Source: Nocardioides albus (GTDB lineage Bacteria; Actinomycetota; Actinomycetes; Propionibacteriales; Nocardioidaceae). From it: DNA of 64,000 nucleotides. The notes under the pieces were generated by a model, which saw only the letters and a list, made by a program, of their open reading frames with translations, was not told where the DNA came from and searched no databases. Position 1 is the first letter of the stretch. Each line of letters begins with the position of its first letter. The position numbers and the translations under genes are program-made. The DNA lies in assembly GCF_014648255.1 (NCBI RefSeq), contig NZ_BMQT01000011.1, positions 62,001 through 126,000 on the forward strand, given 5' to 3'. Below are positions 62,308 to 64,000 of the stretch, one piece after another.

Positions 62308-62900
62308 GTCCGGTGCCAGAACCTGCTGAAGTGGCCCAAAACCGCCTCGACGTCAAGATGTCCGTCGCCAGACTCGGGCGGGTCAACACCGTGCTCGCGG
62401 CGGTGGTGGTGATCCTGGTCGTGCTCGCGGCGGCAGTCTTCATCGGTGGCGCCCGGGTGCTGCCGTGGACGACACCGGCCGAGGCGGCGGCCGCCGACTA
62501 CGACGAGGTGAAGTCCGTCGCCGAGGAGGGCGTGATCGCCTTTCTCGATGTCGACTACCGCGACATGGATCCGCGGATCCAGGCGGTCAAGGAGATCTCG
62601 ACCGGCACCTTCGGCAAGGAGTACACGGCCATCGCCGAGCAGATCCGCCAGGCCGCGATCCCCGCGCAGACCGTCTCCAAGGGCAAGGTCAAGCAGGTCG
62701 GCATCCGCGCGATCGGCTCGAAGAAGGCCGTCGTGCTCGTCGCCGTGGACTCCGTCGTGACCAGCAGCCAGACCGCTGAGCTGAAGAAGAGCGACGCCTG
62801 CCCCTACGAGGGGGCGCGGTGCTCGAAGTACCGGTTCAAGGTGTCGCTGGACAAGACGAAGGACGGATGGCGCATGTCCGACCTGGCAGGAGTCAACTGA
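62304..62900 (+). CDS. Mce-associated membrane protein
   Basis: The product is 198 residues from GTG 62304. One membrane helix (about 28-50, NTVLAAVVVILVVLAAAVFI) precedes an extracytoplasmic NTF2-like domain of about 140 residues. Such Mas proteins follow mce operons and are proposed to stabilise or assist the importer. Two cysteines (DACPYEGARCSKY) could form a disulfide. Its stop overlaps the next gene by one base. Confidence 0.9.
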   Translation: MSPVPEPAEVAQNRLDVKMSVARLGRVNTVLAAVVVILVVLAAAVFIGGARVLPWTTPAEAAAADYDEVKSVAEEGVIAFLDVDYRDMDPRIQAVKEISTGTFGKEYTAIAEQIRQAAIPAQTVSKGKVKQVGIRAIGSKKAVVLVAVDSVVTSSQTAELKKSDACPYEGARCSKYRFKVSLDKTKDGWRMSDLAGVN

Positions 62901-63739
62901 TGACAGGCGTACGAGCGAACGGATCGGTCTCGGCGGGCCAGAAGGAGTGCCCCTTCTGCGCGGAGACGATCAAGGCGGCAGCGATCAAGTGCCGCTACTG
63001 CGGGTCCGACCTGCTGCCGCCCACCGACGAGCACGATGCCCCGGACGTACGTGGCGAGGGCGATGCTCCGCAGGAGACCGAGGCGCAGGCGGACGCTGAG
63101 CCTCCAGCTGAGGTTGAGGGTGAGAGCGCGACCGCGGAGCGTGCCGGATTCGTCGAACGGTGGCTGGGCGACGGTAGCCGGACGCTGACGGCGGTGCTCG
63201 GCGTACTCGTCCTGGTGGCCGGCGGCGTGCTCTGGCTGGCCGTCGACCGGGCGTCGAAGGACGATGTGGCGCCGAACGGTGAGCTGACCGCGGCCGGTTC
63301 CCGGGCGGCGATCATGGAGCACTCTGTCGGACTGACGCAGACGGTGATGTCCTACCAGGCCGCGAGCGCGGAGAAGGACATCGCGGCGGCGAAGAAGCTG
63401 ATGACGCCGCAGATGCAGAAGGACTACGAGAAGACGCTTCCCGGGGAGGACAAGCGCAAGGAGCAGGCCGACCTCGGCATCAAGGTCGACGCCGAGGTGG
63501 CGCCGCTCTCCGAGGAGGGCGCCAAGGCGGCCGAGGAGGGCAAGGCCTGCATCGACGAGGACTGTGCCGCCTCCATCATCTCGGCCACCGAGGACACTGC
63601 GTCGGTGCTGCTCTTCGTCAACCAGAGCGCGACCGCGCCGAAGACGAAGAACACCGTGGTCAGCCCGACCTGGGAGGTGCTGACGCTGGTCAAGGACGAC
63701 GGCGGCTGGCTGATCTCCGAGATGAAGGCTGCTTCCTAG
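62900..63739 (+). CDS. Mce-associated membrane protein with N-terminal zinc ribbon
   Basis: The product is 279 residues. The cytoplasmic N terminus has a zinc-ribbon-like motif, CPFCAETIKAAAIKCRYCG (about 15-33), of the UPF0547 type. An acidic linker (about 40-80), a membrane helix (about 95-115, TAVLGVLVLVAGGVLWLA) and an extracytoplasmic NTF2-like domain follow, the last like the Mas protein just upstream. It is the final gene of the operon. The zinc ribbon is unusual for a Mas protein and could contact cytoplasmic partners. A weak hairpin (ggtccc/gggacc, 63752-63768) follows. Confidence 0.88.
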   Translation: MTGVRANGSVSAGQKECPFCAETIKAAAIKCRYCGSDLLPPTDEHDAPDVRGEGDAPQETEAQADAEPPAEVEGESATAERAGFVERWLGDGSRTLTAVLGVLVLVAGGVLWLAVDRASKDDVAPNGELTAAGSRAAIMEHSVGLTQTVMSYQAASAEKDIAAAKKLMTPQMQKDYEKTLPGEDKRKEQADLGIKVDAEVAPLSEEGAKAAEEGKACIDEDCAASIISATEDTASVLLFVNQSATAPKTKNTVVSPTWEVLTLVKDDGGWLISEMKAAS

Positions 63740-63786
63740 ATCTCGGCAGGCGGTCCCGTCGGGGGACCTCTCCATCCCTGCTATTG

Positions 63787-63800
63787 TAGAACGTGTTCTA
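63787..63800. promoter_or_regulatory. KstR-type operator upstream of the PPOX gene
   Basis: tagaacgtgttcta matches TNNAACNNGTTNNA and is nearly a perfect palindrome. It lies 24 bp before the ATG at 63825, between the Mas genes and the next gene. Confidence 0.75.
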
Positions 63801-63824
63801 GTTTTGTTTGCTCGAGGAGGGCAC

Positions 63825-64000
63825 ATGGCCGGCTCCCGCCAGTCCGTACAGCTGACCGACGCCGAGATCGAGGACTTCCTCGGCTCGCAGATGAAGGTGC
63901 AGGTCGCGACCGTCGGTGCCGACGGGGCGCCGCACCTGACCACGCTGTTCTACGTGCTCGACGAGGGCAGGATCGCGTTCTGGACCTACGGCTCCTCGCA
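63825..64000 (+). CDS. PPOX-class (FMN/F420-type split-barrel) enzyme, 3' end missing
   Basis: The first 58 residues are visible, starting at ATG 63825 behind GAGGAGG. SVQLTDAEIEDFLGSQMKVQ and VATVGADGAPHLTTLFYVLD followed by GRIAFWTYGSSQ are the opening of the pyridoxamine-phosphate-oxidase-like split barrel. Members use FMN or F420 and reduce or oxidise varied small molecules. The KstR-type site directly upstream suggests a role in steroid or lipid breakdown. The cofactor cannot be decided from the fragment. Confidence 0.85.
   Translation, partial: MAGSRQSVQLTDAEIEDFLGSQMKVQVATVGADGAPHLTTLFYVLDEGRIAFWTYGSS

Overview
The window is GC-rich actinobacterial chromosome. It carries a six-protein Mce import operon with two YrbE permeases, a TIGR03086-family protein, a mycobacterial-type fadA2 / fabG4 / MaoC locus, a CeoB/CeoC-like potassium pair and GTG/TTG starts. 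Gene content and order fit Nocardioidaceae or a close relative (inference; there is no rRNA or marker gene to settle it). No rRNA, tRNA, CRISPR array, insertion sequence or prophage was seen.

Layout. 1-4.3 kb: potassium module (two RCK/TrkA proteins, a KimA-like permease, an RNA methyltransferase). 4.5-9.1 kb: GH97 glycosidase, arylamine N-acetyltransferase, two small membrane-anchored proteins. 9.1-16.3 kb: aconitase with a candidate iron box, two convergent membrane glycosyltransferases that overlap, and two unknown genes. 16.4-19.6 kb: a thiamine-binding-like protein and a two-subunit molybdenum hydroxylase (IorAB type). 20.0-26.6 kb: an organophosphonate module with GntR regulator, PhnX-like HAD hydrolase, FAD amine oxidase, PhnD-PhnC-PhnE transporter and a zinc alcohol dehydrogenase. 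26.6-32.8 kb: Nudix, dxs, then a CdaR regulator / GntP permease / glycerate kinase set. 33.2-38.7 kb: FadB and thiolase (beta-oxidation), a PAC2 protein and TesB thioesterase. 38.9-42.2 kb: ArsC-like protein, an unknown membrane protein, a VapBC pair and a double GNAT enzyme. 42.2-46.8 kb: MaoC, FabG4, FadA2 and a TetR regulator. 46.8-53.2 kb: LigB-type DNA ligase, TIGR03086 protein, MarR plus serine hydrolase, AlkA-like glycosylase, cardiolipin synthase. 53.4-63.7 kb: the yrbE-mce operon with two Mce-associated proteins. A PPOX-type enzyme runs off the right edge.

How they connect. The mce operon and the PPOX gene are each preceded by a 14-bp sequence fitting the KstR consensus, so this importer probably handles sterols or related lipids. 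The two thiolase loci, FadB, MaoC, FabG4 and TesB fit a lipid-catabolising lifestyle. The phosphonate module has uptake, regulation and catabolic enzymes but no C-P lyase.

The most unusual content is non-coding or repetitive. (1) An 81-bp, 27-codon hairpin element sits in the same reading frame inside two unrelated genes (phnC and the thiamine-binding-like gene). (2) Three intergenic arrays at gene 3' ends have short motifs repeated at exactly 31, 31 and 21 bp, close to whole helical turns, and turn around a central dyad. (3) A 27-codon ORF with a hairpin that can hide the ribosome binding site lies exactly between mceB and mceC.
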